A program made the translations under genes and the position numbers. Source: an uncultured Sphingomonadaceae bacterium (GTDB taxonomy: Bacteria > Pseudomonadota > Alphaproteobacteria > Sphingomonadales > Sphingomonadaceae). From it: a stretch of 64,000 nucleotides of DNA. Shown one piece after another: positions 17,178 through 26,832 of the stretch. The stretch covers positions 1 to 64,000 of the forward strand of contig CALKJZ010000012.1 of assembly GCA_937995515.1 (NCBI GenBank). Direction: 5' to 3'. The stretch's first letter is position 1, and each line of letters starts with the position of its first letter. The notes beneath the pieces are model-generated. The model saw only the letters and a list, made by a program, of their open reading frames with translations, ran no database searches and was not told where the DNA came from.

Positions 17178-17663
17178 ATGGTTGGTCTCAAGGATTTTTG
17201 TGTGATGCTGCTGGCCGGCGGCATCGGCGCAGGAAGCGTGGTTGCCGTCCAGGAGGTCAAGCCCCGGGTCACCAAGGCACGCGCCGCACCCGCCGCCAAG
17301 CCTGCCGCCGTCCGCCCGGCCGCCCAGCCCTCTGGCGGGGGCGCGGCGATCGACGACTGCCCGGTCTTTGCGCCGCTTCCGGGCTCGGTGCTTGCCGATC
17401 TCGGTATGGCGCCCAACCAGCAAATCGACCCCGGCGGCGCCTTCCAGATCGCGCCCGGCCCGGGTGCCGTGGTGATCCCCGGGTTTGGCTCGGGCGGCAG
17501 CGGCGGCAGCGGTGGTGGCGGCGGTGGCGGCGGCGGCACGAGTGTCGTCCCCGAGCCGGCCGCCTGGGCGATGATGGTCTCCGGCTTCGGCCTTGTTGGC
17601 CTGGCGCTGCGGCGCGAGCCGCAGAGGGGCGGGGCCGGCGCCCCGGGCCCCACGGCCGTCTGA
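17178..17663 (+). CDS. PEPxxWA-CTERM sorting domain protein
   Basis: 161 residues. I start at the ATG with AGGACAGGG upstream; a TTG six codons earlier is possible. An N-terminal hydrophobic segment (about 7-24) acts as signal. A low-complexity Ala/Pro stretch follows, then a Cys-Pro loop (C61), and an 18-residue Gly/Ser run (103-120). The sorting tail is PEPAAW at 125-130, a hydrophobic helix, and RR at 145-146. Such tails are cut by an exosortase and the proteins are exported with exopolysaccharide. The 15-residue extension after RR is longer than usual. The middle matches no family I know. Confidence 0.85.
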   Translation: MVGLKDFCVMLLAGGIGAGSVVAVQEVKPRVTKARAAPAAKPAAVRPAAQPSGGGAAIDDCPVFAPLPGSVLADLGMAPNQQIDPGGAFQIAPGPGAVVIPGFGSGGSGGSGGGGGGGGGTSVVPEPAAWAMMVSGFGLVGLALRREPQRGGAGAPGPTAV

Positions 17664-17957
17664 GCAGGCGCCGGCCGGCCGAACGACGCCCCGGCGGGCC
17701 CGCGGCAGACCGGTGCGGCCGCATCCTTCGGCCGCCATCGTTCCGCCCCTCTCCCGGCGCCCGTGCCCCGGCCGGAGGCAATGGCCGGGCCGTCACACCG
17801 CCTCGCGACCATGTGCTGCCCGGGCCACCGGCGCCACCGGCGGCCGCGGGAGACAGCTGCTTGCGCAGGGGGCCTTCGGCCCCGCCCCGTGCGACCCATG
17901 GTCCCGCACCCGGGGCAGAGCTTGCGCCCTCCGGGCGGCGAGGCTCTGGCAGGTCCC
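17664..17957. other. Intergenic region before the photolyase
   Basis: About 294 GC-rich bases with no convincing gene. The photolyase frame is open through much of it but has no conserved start before 17958. Close to the photolyase start an inverted repeat (CAGAGC ... GCTCTG) could form a stem over the ribosome site. Nothing else supported. Confidence 0.5.
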
Positions 17958-19481
17958 ATGACCGTCCTGCGGCCTGTCCTCGGCGACCAGCTGAGCCATT
18001 CCCTTGCCAGCCTGCGCGGCGCAGACCGCGCGCACTCCGTTGTGCTTCTGGCCGAAGTCGCCGAGGAGGCCGACTATGCGCCGCACCACCGCCAGAAGCT
18101 GGTGCTGGTCTTCTCGGCCATGCGCCACTTTGCCGGGGAGCTCGAGGCCGGGGGTTGGCGCGTTGCCTATCGCCGTCTCGACGATCCGGACAACCGCGGC
18201 TCGCTTGCGGGCGAAGTGGCGGCCGCGGCAGCGGCGTTTGGCGCGACACGGATCGTTGCGACGCGCGCGGCCGAGCATCGGGTGATCGCGGCGCAGGAGA
18301 GGTGGGCCGCAGAGGCCGGCTTGCCCGTCGACCTCCTGGAGGACGACCGCTTTCTCGTCTCGCCGGCCGACTTTGCGGCCTGGGCTGCCGGGCGCAGGCG
18401 GCTGCGCATGGAGGATTTCTACCGCTGGCAGCGGCGCGAAACGGGCATCCTCATGGAGGGCGGGGAGCCGGCTGGCGGGCAGTGGAACTTCGACGCTGAC
18501 AACCGCAAGCCGTTTCGTGAGGGCCTTGCAATCCCGCCCGCTCCGGCCTTCGCGCCCGATGCCGTCACGCGCGAGGTGATGGGCATGGTCGCGCGGCGCT
18601 TTCCGGGCCGGTTCGGAAGCCTCGACCGGTTCGGCTGGCCGGTCACGCGAAGCGAGGCGCTCACCGCGCTCGAGGCCTTCGTGCACACGCGCCTTGCCCG
18701 CTTCGGGGACTATCAGGACGCGCTATCGCACCACCACGAGACGCTGTTCCACTCGCTTCTTTCGTCGTCGATCAACCTCGGCCTGCTTCTGCCGCGCGAG
18801 GTGATCGACCGGGCGGTTGCGGCCTTTTCGGCCGGTCTGGCGCCGATCAACGCCGTCGAGGGGTTTGTGCGCCAGATCCTTGGCTGGCGCGAATATGTGC
18901 GGGGCATCTATCTCTGCGAGGGCCCGGGCTATGTGCGCCGCAACGCGCTCAATGCCACGCGCCCGCTGCCGGGCTTCTACTGGACCGCCGACAGCGGCAT
19001 GGCCTGCCTCGACCGCGCGGTCGCCCAGACGCGCGATTCGGCCTATGCGCACCACATCCAGCGGCTGATGGTGCTTGGCAACTTTGCGCTCCTCGCAGGG
19101 ATCGACCCGTTCGAGGTGCACGAATGGTTCCTCGCCGTCTATGCCGATGCCTATGAATGGGTGGAGGCGCCCAATGTGATCGGCATGAGCCAATATGCCG
19201 ACGGCGGGCTCCTCGGCTCCAAGCCCTATGCGGCAAGCGGCGCCTATATCGACCGCATGGGCGATCATTGCCGCCACTGCCGCTTCGACGTGAAGGCGAA
19301 ATCCGGGCCGGGCGCCTGCCCGTTCAACCGCCTCTACTGGGATTTTCTTGCGCGCAACGAGGAGATGCTTTCGGCCAACCAGCGGTTGTGGCAGCCCTAT
19401 GCCACCTGGCGCCGGTTCGATCCCGGGCGCCGGGCGGCGGTGCGCCGGGATGCGGCCGCCCTTCTTGCAACGCTTGGCTGA
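17958..19481 (+). CDS. Iron-sulfur bacterial cryptochrome/photolyase (FeS-BCP, PhrB-like)
   Basis: 507 residues from the ATG that gives the conserved TVLRPVLGDQLSHSL start. An N-terminal Rossmann domain is followed by the FAD-binding helical domain (LRMEDFYRWQRR, HTRLARFGDYQDAL, HIQRLMVLGNFALLAGI). Cysteines C350, C438, C441 and C454 are at the numbers and spacing of the [4Fe-4S] ligands known in Agrobacterium PhrB. These enzymes repair (6-4) photoproducts in blue light, using FAD and a dimethyl-ribityllumazine antenna. The sequence looks complete. It stands alone upstream of an acyl-CoA ligase. Confidence 0.95.
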   Translation: MTVLRPVLGDQLSHSLASLRGADRAHSVVLLAEVAEEADYAPHHRQKLVLVFSAMRHFAGELEAGGWRVAYRRLDDPDNRGSLAGEVAAAAAAFGATRIVATRAAEHRVIAAQERWAAEAGLPVDLLEDDRFLVSPADFAAWAAGRRRLRMEDFYRWQRRETGILMEGGEPAGGQWNFDADNRKPFREGLAIPPAPAFAPDAVTREVMGMVARRFPGRFGSLDRFGWPVTRSEALTALEAFVHTRLARFGDYQDALSHHHETLFHSLLSSSINLGLLLPREVIDRAVAAFSAGLAPINAVEGFVRQILGWREYVRGIYLCEGPGYVRRNALNATRPLPGFYWTADSGMACLDRAVAQTRDSAYAHHIQRLMVLGNFALLAGIDPFEVHEWFLAVYADAYEWVEAPNVIGMSQYADGGLLGSKPYAASGAYIDRMGDHCRHCRFDVKAKSGPGACPFNRLYWDFLARNEEMLSANQRLWQPYATWRRFDPGRRAAVRRDAAALLATLG

Positions 19482-19563
19482 GCCGCCAGCGCAGGCGGCC
19501 CTAGCGCAAAGCCGAGCGGCACGAGGACCAGGCTTCCGGCAAGATACAGCCGGGAGGAACGGC

Positions 19564-21129
19564 ATGATCTTCGAGCGGATCGGCGATTTCACGCAGCATT
19601 GGGCCGCGCACACGCCCGAACGCACGGCGCTGGTGTTCGGCGCGGAACGGACAAGCTACCGGGCGCTCCACGAGGCGGTGCTGCGCACGGCTGCGGCGCT
19701 GCGCGCGGCCGGCATCGGGCCCGGCGACCGTGTGGGCCACATGGGCCTCAACCACCCGGATGCGGTGGTGCTGATGCAGGCCTCAGCGCGCGTGGGCGCG
19801 GTGCTTGCGCCCATCAACTGGCGGCTGGTGGCTGGCGAGGTGGCCTATATCCTGAAGGACGCCGGCGTGCGCCTGCTGCTGGCCGACAGCGCCTTCCTGC
19901 CGGTGGTGGAAGCGGCAGCGGCAGAGGCCGCGATCGGCCGGATCCTCTTGACCGACCCTGACGGCCCCGACCGGCTCGGGTTCCGCAGCTGGATCGGCGC
20001 CCATGCACCCGACGAACGCGCCCACCCGGCCGAGGCAGACGATGTGGTGCTGCAGCTCTACACATCGGGCACCACCGGCTTTCCCAAGGGCGCGCTGCTG
20101 ACCCACCGCTCGCTCCTTGGCACCATCGGCAAGGGCGCGCTCACCGGCGAGGACTGGAGCCGGTGGGATGAGGCCGATGTCGCGCTCGTGGCCATGCCGC
20201 TCTTCCACATCGGCGGGACGGGCTGGGCCTTGCATGCGCTGGAAGCGGGGGCGACAGCCGTCATCCTCGCAAGGCCCGATGTCGAGGCCATCATCCGGAC
20301 CATTGCGGCCGAGCGGGTGACCAAGGCCTTCGCCGTGCCGGCGGTGCTCAACATGATCATCCAGCACCCGGCCAGCCGCGAGGCGGATCTCTCGAGCCTG
20401 ACCGAGCTGCTCTACGGCGCCTCGCCCATTCCGCTCGAGGTGTTGAAGGGCGCGATGGCGACCTTCCGCAACGCGCGCTTCATCCAGTGCTATGGCGCGA
20501 CCGAAACCTCGGGCACGGTTGTCTACCTCCCGCCGGATGACCACGACCCGGCTGGCAATGCCCGCATGCGCGGGTGCGGCAGGCCCTTTCCCGGAAACGA
20601 GGTGCGCATCGTCGACAGCGACGGCCGGGACCTTCCGCCCGGCGAGGTGGGCGAGATTGCAGTCCGCTCGGTCTCGGTGATGAAAGCCTATCACAACAAC
20701 CCGGAGGCGACCGCGAAGGCCATCCGCGACGGCTGGTATTTCACCGGCGATGCCGGCTGGATGGATGCCGACGGCTATCTCTACATTCACGACCGGGTGA
20801 AGGACATGATTGTCTCGGGCGCGGAGAACATCTACCCGGCCGAGGTGGAAAATGCGCTGGCCGCGCACCCGGCGGTCGGCGATGTGGCGGTCATCGGTGT
20901 GCCGGATGCAACCTGGGGCGAGGCGGTCAAGGCCATCGTGGTGCTGAAGGCCGGGGCAACCGCCACCGCCGAGGAGCTGATCGCCCACTGCCGCCGGCAC
21001 ATTGCGGGCTACAAATGCCCGAAGTCGGTCGACTTCGTGGCGGAACTGCCGCGCAACCCTTCCGGCAAGATCCTGAAGAAGGAGCTGAGGAAGCCCTGGT
21101 GGGAGGGGCGCGACCGGCAGGTGGCGTAA
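19564..21129 (+). CDS. Acyl-CoA synthetase (AMP-dependent, fatty-acyl type)
   Basis: 521 residues. The ATG follows GGGAGGAA. ANL-family motifs are present: YTSGTTGFPKGALL (A3 core), YGATETSG (A5), GWYFTGDAGWMD (A7), HDRVKDMIVSGAENIYP (A8) and the C-terminal catalytic Lys in NPSGKILKKELR. It activates a carboxylic acid to the acyl-AMP and then the CoA thioester. Length and closeness to FadD3/FadD13-like enzymes suggest a fatty, terpenoid or aromatic acid. It is convergent with lepB and has no obvious operon partner. Confidence 0.93.
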   Translation: MIFERIGDFTQHWAAHTPERTALVFGAERTSYRALHEAVLRTAAALRAAGIGPGDRVGHMGLNHPDAVVLMQASARVGAVLAPINWRLVAGEVAYILKDAGVRLLLADSAFLPVVEAAAAEAAIGRILLTDPDGPDRLGFRSWIGAHAPDERAHPAEADDVVLQLYTSGTTGFPKGALLTHRSLLGTIGKGALTGEDWSRWDEADVALVAMPLFHIGGTGWALHALEAGATAVILARPDVEAIIRTIAAERVTKAFAVPAVLNMIIQHPASREADLSSLTELLYGASPIPLEVLKGAMATFRNARFIQCYGATETSGTVVYLPPDDHDPAGNARMRGCGRPFPGNEVRIVDSDGRDLPPGEVGEIAVRSVSVMKAYHNNPEATAKAIRDGWYFTGDAGWMDADGYLYIHDRVKDMIVSGAENIYPAEVENALAAHPAVGDVAVIGVPDATWGEAVKAIVVLKAGATATAEELIAHCRRHIAGYKCPKSVDFVAELPRNPSGKILKKELRKPWWEGRDRQVA

Positions 21130-21306
21130 GCGCGGCAGCCGGCCTCCATCGCTGGCTGCTGTGCGGCATGGCCTGCCGCGCGCCTGAACAGTGCCCCTCC
21201 CCGCCGGCCGCACCGCCGGCTCTCGATGCCGCCCGCCTCGCGCAAGGGGGCGGACACGCGATCTCCCACCGGCTGTGCCGGGCCCAGGGCCGGGGCGCCC
21301 GAAGGG

Positions 21307-22143
21307 TCAGTCGCGCAGCGACAGGAACGCCCGGTCGCCGCGCATCGAGCCGACCCAGGTCGCCGGGTTGAGCGTGGTCGAGCCATCGAGGCTGAACGTG
21401 GTGAACTCGGCCCTGCCGACGATGTTCTCGAACGGCACGATGCCCAGCCCCGACCGTTCGGGCGGTACCCGGCTGTCGGAGGAGTTGTCGCGATTGTCGC
21501 CCAGCAGGAACAGCCCGTTTTGGGGCACCACCATGGGCGGCGTGTTGTCGAGATAGGTCTCGCCCATGTCGATGGTCAGATAGGTGCGGCCGCCGGGCAG
21601 CGTCTCGCGGAAGGCGGGCAGGCGGCACACCGGCTGGCCATCGGCGCCATAGCCGCGGAACTGGCTCATGCAGTCGGTGTTGGGTGAGACATCGAGCTCG
21701 ACATCGGTTTCCCGCTGCCGCGGCACCCGCTCGCCATTGAGCCACAGCTCGCCGTCGATCATCTGCACCGTGTCGCCGGGCAGCCCGATCACCCGCTTGA
21801 TCCAGTCCTTTCCGTCGGACGGGGACTTGACGACGATGATGTCGCCCCGGTCGGGCCAGCGGCCGAACAGCCGCCCCTCGATGGGCGGCAGGATAGGGAT
21901 CGAGGGCGACAGGTAGGAGAAGCCGTAGGGGAATTTGGAGACGATCAGCCGGTCGCCCACCAGCAGCGTCGGCACCATCGATTCGGAGGGAATAAAGAAG
22001 GGCTTGGCGAGGAAGCTGTGGATGCCGAGCACGGCGAGGATGAGCACGGCCCACTGGCGGATCTCGTGGCCCCAGTCGAATTTCCTTGCGGCCTTTGCCT
22101 TCTTGCCCGCCTGGGCGGTGGTCTCGGGCGCGGGTGCGGTCAT
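21307..22143 (-). CDS. lepB: Signal peptidase I
   Basis: 278 residues. One N-terminal membrane anchor (about 30-48) is followed by box B with the nucleophilic Ser in IPSESMVP (S55), box D with the general-base Lys in [11 protein letters not shown] (K116), and box E in [15 protein letters not shown]. It removes signal peptides on the periplasmic side. The gene overlaps acpS by four bases and is last in the rpoZ-rsh-pyrE-pdxJ-acpS-lepB operon. In many alphaproteobacteria rnc and era follow lepB; here an unrelated convergent acyl-CoA ligase follows instead. Confidence 0.97.
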   Translation of the reverse strand: MTAPAPETTAQAGKKAKAARKFDWGHEIRQWAVLILAVLGIHSFLAKPFFIPSESMVPTLLVGDRLIVSKFPYGFSYLSPSIPILPPIEGRLFGRWPDRGDIIVVKSPSDGKDWIKRVIGLPGDTVQMIDGELWLNGERVPRQRETDVELDVSPNTDCMSQFRGYGADGQPVCRLPAFRETLPGGRTYLTIDMGETYLDNTPPMVVPQNGLFLLGDNRDNSSDSRVPPERSGLGIVPFENIVGRAEFTTFSLDGSTTLNPATWVGSMRGDRAFLSLRD

Positions 22144-22544
22144 CTCGGCCTCGCGGTGATGAGCACGATCGCCTGTGCCCAGGGGTGATCGTCGGTGAGC
22201 GTCAGATGGATTTCGGCGCTATGCCCGCTTGGCGTGATGGCGGCAAGCCGCTCGGCAGCACCGCCCGAGAGCGCAAGGGTCGGCTGGCCGGAGGGCAGGT
22301 TGACGACACCCATGTCGCGGAAGAACACGCCGCGGCGGATTCCGGTGCCGAGCGCCTTGGCGCAGGCCTCCTTGGCAGCGAAGCGCTTGGCATAGGTGGC
22401 CGCGCGCGTGCGCGGGCGCCGCTCTGCGCGCGCCTGCTCGGCGGGGGTGAAGATCCGGTCGAGGAAGCGCTGCCCGAACCGGTCGATCGAGGCAGCGATC
22501 CGCTCGATATGGCACAGATCGGTTCCGAGCCCGAGGATGATCAT
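22140..22544 (-). CDS. acpS: Holo-[acyl-carrier-protein] synthase
   Basis: 134 residues, the expected size. It shows the phosphopantetheinyl transferase signatures [15 protein letters not shown] (metal-binding Asp) and [19 protein letters not shown], with PSGQPTLAL. AcpS attaches 4'-phosphopantetheine from CoA to the acyl carrier protein Ser, enabling fatty acid synthesis. It overlaps pdxJ upstream and lepB downstream by four bases each, so translation of the three is coupled. Confidence 0.97.
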   Translation of the reverse strand: MIILGLGTDLCHIERIAASIDRFGQRFLDRIFTPAEQARAERRPRTRAATYAKRFAAKEACAKALGTGIRRGVFFRDMGVVNLPSGQPTLALSGGAAERLAAITPSGHSAEIHLTLTDDHPWAQAIVLITARPR

Positions 22545-23272
22545 CGGCGCGCGGCGTCCATCGCGGCGCGCATCTGGCGGATCGCGCCCTCGAGCCCGGT
22601 GAACACCGCCTCGCCGATCAGGAAGTGGCCGATGTTGAGCTCGGCAAGCTCGGGGATGGCCGCAACGCCGCCCACATTGGCAAAGCTGAGCCCGTGCCCG
22701 GCGTGCACTTCCAGCCCGGCCTCGGCTGCCATGCGGGCCGCGGCCTCGAGGCGGGCGAGCTCGTCGACCGAGCCGTCGCTGTGGGCATAGGGGCCGGTGT
22801 GCAGCTCGACGACCGGCACCCCGAGCCGGGCTGCGGCCTCCACCTGGCGCTCCTCGGGCGCGATGAACAGCGAGACGCGGATCCCCGCATCGTGCAGCCT
22901 TCCGACCATCGGCAGGAGGGTGTTGTGCTTGCCCGCGGCATCGAGCCCGCCCTCGGTCGTGCGCTCGGCGCGGCGCTCGGGCACGATGCAGGCGGCATGC
23001 GGGCGGTGGGTGAGTGCGATCGCCAGCATCTCGTCGGTGGCCGCCATCTCGAGGTTGAGCGGCAGGTCGATCTCGGCGACGAGCCGGGCGATGTCGGCAT
23101 CGGTCATGTGCCGCCGGTCTTCGCGCAGGTGCGCGGTAATCCCGTCGGCACCGGCCGCAGCCGCCGCGTGCGCGGCGCGGATGGGCGAGGGGTGATCGCC
23201 GCCCCGCGCGTTGCGGATGGTGGCCACATGGTCGATGTTGACCCCGAGGCGCAGGTGGCCGGGCCGGCTCAT
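22541..23272 (-). CDS. pdxJ: Pyridoxine 5'-phosphate synthase
   Basis: 243 residues. The N-terminal [35 protein letters not shown] and the C-terminal [11 protein letters not shown] are diagnostic for PdxJ, which condenses 1-deoxyxylulose 5-phosphate with 3-amino-2-oxopropyl phosphate in DXP-dependent vitamin B6 synthesis. The barrel is full length. The start overlaps the pyrE stop by four bases. Presence next to pyrE and acpS follows the usual alphaproteobacterial order. Confidence 0.97.
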   Translation of the reverse strand: MSRPGHLRLGVNIDHVATIRNARGGDHPSPIRAAHAAAAAGADGITAHLREDRRHMTDADIARLVAEIDLPLNLEMAATDEMLAIALTHRPHAACIVPERRAERTTEGGLDAAGKHNTLLPMVGRLHDAGIRVSLFIAPEERQVEAAARLGVPVVELHTGPYAHSDGSVDELARLEAAARMAAEAGLEVHAGHGLSFANVGGVAAIPELAELNIGHFLIGEAVFTGLEGAIRQMRAAMDAARR

Positions 23273-23850
23273 GCGGCGCGGCTTCCGGGCCTGGTGGCCG
23301 GGATGGCCGCAAGCTCGGCCGGCAGCGCATCGGCTGCATAGCTTGGGACGGCAAGGCGCAGGAGGGCGGTCAGCGGCACGCCGAGGTTTGCCGTGCCGCC
23401 CGAGCGGTCCACCAGCGCGGCTGCGTGCAGCACCTCGCCGCCCTCGCGCGCGACTGCGGCCATCGCCTCGCGCGAGGAAAGCCCGGTTGTGACCACATCC
23501 TCCACCAAAAGCACCTTCTGCCCGGGCGCCAGCGCAAAGCCGCGGCGCAGCTCGAAGGTGCCCGTGGGCCGTTCGAGGAACATGGCCGGACGGCCGAGCG
23601 CCCGGCCCATCTCGTGGCCGATGACGATACCGCCCATGGCCGGCGAGACCACGGCCTCGACAGACTGGCACACGGCCTCGGGCAGCCGCGCAGCCAGCGC
23701 GCGCGCCAGCCGCTCGGCGCGCGCGCCATCCATCAGCACCCGCGCGCACTGCAGGTAGCGCGGGGAATGGAGGCCGGAGGACAGGATGAAATGGCCTTCC
23801 AGCAGGGCGCCGGCGGCGCGGAACTCGGCGAGGATCTCGTCGTCGGTCAT
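23269..23850 (-). CDS. pyrE: Orotate phosphoribosyltransferase
   Basis: 193 residues. The PRPP-binding motif is [12 protein letters not shown], and the flexible loop and early strands fit PyrE ([53 protein letters not shown]). It joins orotate to PRPP to give orotidine monophosphate in pyrimidine synthesis. It lies 116 bases after rsh in the same direction and overlaps pdxJ. The short C-terminal extension has no clear role. Confidence 0.96.
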   Translation of the reverse strand: MTDDEILAEFRAAGALLEGHFILSSGLHSPRYLQCARVLMDGARAERLARALAARLPEAVCQSVEAVVSPAMGGIVIGHEMGRALGRPAMFLERPTGTFELRRGFALAPGQKVLLVEDVVTTGLSSREAMAAVAREGGEVLHAAALVDRSGGTANLGVPLTALLRLAVPSYAADALPAELAAIPATRPGSRAA

Positions 23851-23966
23851 GCGCGCCTCCCTAGGGCAGGAACGGCTGCGGGGAAATCACCCGAACCGCG
23901 CGGTGCGGCGCCTGCGCAGCCTGCCGGGGCCGGACCCCTCGGCCGGGCTTGCTCGGGCGGGGTGGC

Positions 23967-26075
23967 TCAGCCGGTGGCAAACGCGCGCTCGGCGGATATG
24001 ACCGAGGGCGGCCTGCCCAGCGCGCGCACGAGCTCGCCGAGGTGCGCAAGATCGTCCACCTCCACCTCCATCACATAGCGGTGGTGCGCCCGATCGCGGT
24101 CGCGCAGCTGCAGGTTGACGATGTTGGCGCCCTGGGCTGCGAGCACTTGGGTGACCTGGGCAAGCGCTCCCGGCTCGTTCACCACCACCACATCGATCCG
24201 TGCTGTGCCGGAGGCCACGTCTGCGGCCCAGCGCAGCTCGATCCACTCGCCAGAGGCCGCAAGGCGCGGGCAATCCAGCCGGTGCACCACGATCCCCCGG
24301 CCCGGCTCGGCGACGCCGACGATCCGGTCTCCCGGCACCGGCAGGCAGCAGGGGCACATCTCGATGGCGCCCGGGGTTTCGCCCTCGACCGGGATCGCGC
24401 TTTCCGCGGGGCCCCGACCCCGGCGCCGGTGCCGCCGGCGCGGCTGCGGCAACGCCCCGGGCGCGAGCGCCTCGGCAAGCTGCGCCTCAGTGACGGACTG
24501 GCGGGCAAGGGCCACGAACAGCGCCGGCTGGTCGGCCAGCTTCAGCACCTTGAGCGCGCGCGCGACATCCTCGGCCGTCACCTCCACCTCCAGCCGGCGG
24601 CAGATGTTGTGGAACAGCGCCTCGCCCGTCTTGAGCTGGGCGGCCCGCTCGCGCTGGCGCTGATGGCGCCTGACGGCCGAGCGGGCGCGCGCGGTCACCA
24701 CGAACTGCTCCCAGGCCGGGTCCGGGGTGCGACCATCCTCGTGCAGGATCTCCACCTGGTCGCCGTTGGCAAGCGCGGTGCGCAGCGGCACCAGCTTGCC
24801 GTTGACCTTGGCGCCCGTGCAGCTGTCGCCGAGCGAGGTGTGCACGGCATAGGCGAAGTCGACCGGGGTGGCCCCCTTCGGCAGCTGGATGATCTCGCCC
24901 TTCGGCGTGAAGCAGAAGAGCTGGTTCTGGAACATGGCAAGGCGGGTATGTTCGAGGATCTCCTCGGGTGACTGCGCATGTTCGAGGATTTCGAGAAGAT
25001 CGGCGAGCCAGGGATATTCAATGCCGTTGCCGCCGCGGCGCTGCTTGTAGGCCCAGTGGGCGGCCATGCCGTATTCGGCCGCGGCATGCATCTCGGTGTC
25101 GCGGATCTGCACCTCGATCCTGAGCTTGTCGCGGTCGAGGATCGTGGTGTGCAGCGAGCGGTAGCCGTTGCTCTTGGGCGTCGAGATATAGTCCTTGAAG
25201 CGGCCCGGGACCATCGGCCAGCGCCGGTGCAGGGCGCCGAGCGCGCGGTAGCAGTCCTCCGGCGATTCGAGCACCACGCGGAACGCCATCACGTCGGAGA
25301 GCTGCTCGAACGGGATGTGGCGCTCCTGCATCTTGCGCCAGATCGACCACGGCCGCTTCTCCCGCCCGCGCACGTCGACGATCGGGATCCCGGCGCGGGA
25401 GAGCGTCAGCCGGATGCCGCTCTCGATCCGCCCGATGGTATCCCCCGAGCCCCGGCGGAGCTGCTCGAGCCGCGCGGTGATCGACTGGTGCGCCTCCGGC
25501 TCCAGCTCGGCAAAGGCCAGGTCCTTCAGCTCGTCCATGAAGCCATACATGCCGATCCGCTCGGCAAGCGGAGCATAGATGTCCATCGTCTCGCGCGCGA
25601 TCCGCCGCCGCTTCTCCTCCGAGCGGATAAACCGCAGCGTGCGCATGTTGTGCAGCCGGTCCGCCAGTTTCACGAGGAGCACCCTGATGTCGTCGGACAT
25701 GGCGAGCAGGAAGCGGCGCAGGTTTTCGGCGGCGCGCTCGCTTTCGGTCTGCGCCTCGATGCGCGAGAGCTTGGTGACCCCATCGACGAGGCGTGCGACA
25801 TTGTCGCCGAACAGGCGGCGGATGTCGTCGGGCGTGGCCACGGTATCCTCGATGGTGTCGTGGAGAATGCCCGTTGCGATCGTCTCGTCGTCGAGCTTCA
25901 GGTCGGTGAGGATGCCGGCGACCTCGATCGGGTGCGAGAAATAGGGGTCGCCGCTGGCGCGCAGCTGGCTGCCATGCGCCTTCATCGAGAACACATAGGC
26001 GCGGTTCAGCAGGTCCTCGTCTGCATCCGGGTCGTAGGCGCGGACCCGTTCGACAAGTTCATACTGGCGAAGCAT
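23967..26075 (-). CDS. rsh: Bifunctional (p)ppGpp synthetase/hydrolase, RelA/SpoT homologue
   Basis: About 702 residues from MLRQYELVERV; an in-frame ATG at 26087 would add four. The hydrolase HD domain is intact (YFSHPIEVAGIL, HDTIEDT). The synthetase domain has RFKDYISTPKSNGYRSLHTT and EVQIRDTEMHAAAEYGMAAHWAYK, followed by TGS (FCFTPKGEIIQLPKGATPVDFAYAVHTSLGD), a zinc-finger-like segment (CPCCLPVPGDRIVG) and a C-terminal ACT domain. It makes and degrades the stringent-response alarmone. The residue after EVQIR is Asp rather than the more common Thr. It follows rpoZ, as in E. coli. Confidence 0.96.
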   Translation of the reverse strand: MLRQYELVERVRAYDPDADEDLLNRAYVFSMKAHGSQLRASGDPYFSHPIEVAGILTDLKLDDETIATGILHDTIEDTVATPDDIRRLFGDNVARLVDGVTKLSRIEAQTESERAAENLRRFLLAMSDDIRVLLVKLADRLHNMRTLRFIRSEEKRRRIARETMDIYAPLAERIGMYGFMDELKDLAFAELEPEAHQSITARLEQLRRGSGDTIGRIESGIRLTLSRAGIPIVDVRGREKRPWSIWRKMQERHIPFEQLSDVMAFRVVLESPEDCYRALGALHRRWPMVPGRFKDYISTPKSNGYRSLHTTILDRDKLRIEVQIRDTEMHAAAEYGMAAHWAYKQRRGGNGIEYPWLADLLEILEHAQSPEEILEHTRLAMFQNQLFCFTPKGEIIQLPKGATPVDFAYAVHTSLGDSCTGAKVNGKLVPLRTALANGDQVEILHEDGRTPDPAWEQFVVTARARSAVRRHQRQRERAAQLKTGEALFHNICRRLEVEVTAEDVARALKVLKLADQPALFVALARQSVTEAQLAEALAPGALPQPRRRHRRRGRGPAESAIPVEGETPGAIEMCPCCLPVPGDRIVGVAEPGRGIVVHRLDCPRLAASGEWIELRWAADVASGTARIDVVVVNEPGALAQVTQVLAAQGANIVNLQLRDRDRAHHRYVMEVEVDDLAHLGELVRALGRPPSVISAERAFATG

Positions 26076-26188
26076 GGCGCGCCCCATATGGCGGCATTTG
26101 CCCGCAGCGCCAGAGGCCCTGCCCGGCGAGGCCGGCCAGGCTGCGCGCGCGCCGGGGCGAGGCCCCGGCAGCCGCCCGCATCATGCGC

Positions 26189-26530
26189 TCACTCGTAATC
26201 CGGGCCGAGGTTCTGGTTGCGCGGCGGCGCAGCCGCGGTGAGGCGCAGCGCCTCGGCCGAGACGGCGATCGAGCCGACCTCGTCGGCCTCGTCGTCCTCG
26301 TCGATATGCACCTTCTGCAGCCCGGAGATGAGGGATTCCTCAAGCATCGCCGGGTCGACCGTCCGCTCGGCAATCTCGCGCAGCGCGACCACCGGGTTCT
26401 TGTCGCGGTCGCGGTCGACCGTCAGCTCGGCGCCGCCGGAAATCTGCCGCGCGCGCTGCGCGGCGAGCAGCACCAGATCGAACCGGTTGGGAACAATCTC
26501 GATGCAGTCCTCGACAGTGACGCGCGCCAT
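26189..26530 (-). CDS. rpoZ: RNA polymerase omega subunit
   Basis: 113 residues beginning [30 protein letters not shown], the conserved omega N-terminus that wraps the beta' tail. [16 protein letters not shown] is also typical. The acidic C-terminal extension ([12 protein letters not shown]) is common in alphaproteobacteria. It aids polymerase assembly and, in many bacteria, ppGpp sensing, fitting its place directly upstream of rsh. It is the first gene of the minus-strand operon and divergent from rpsD. Confidence 0.96.
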   Translation of the reverse strand: MARVTVEDCIEIVPNRFDLVLLAAQRARQISGGAELTVDRDRDKNPVVALREIAERTVDPAMLEESLISGLQKVHIDEDDEADEVGSIAVSAEALRLTAAAPPRNQNLGPDYE

Positions 26531-26832
26531 CCGGCAGCCCTCTTTCTTGCCTGCAATGCTGGTGAAGAGGCATACCGTTAGCCGCAGCGAAAGCCCTGGT
26601 CAAGCACCGGAAGGCGCGGCGCCCCGACGCCTTCTTGACGCCGCGGCGCCACTCGGCTAGCCGGCCGCCCTCGCATGCGGCCCCACACGCCCGGTGAAGT
26701 GGTGGCCCGGCAGGCCCGCGCGCAAGGCTCAGGCGCCGCGCGCGGCCTCAGCCGCGCGGTTCCGGGCGTCGCCGGCAGGTCCGGCCGGGCCGGGTGCATG
26801 GGGCGCCCGGCGCCAGCGAAGGATGTGACACG
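26531..26832. other. Divergent intergenic region rpoZ/rpsD
   Basis: 302 bases that must hold both promoters. A GC-only stem (CCGCGCG at 26735-26741 with CGCGCGG at 26752-26758) lies in the rpsD leader; S4 commonly controls its own translation, but I cannot show a binding structure. No ORF or RNA gene was recognised. Confidence 0.45.
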
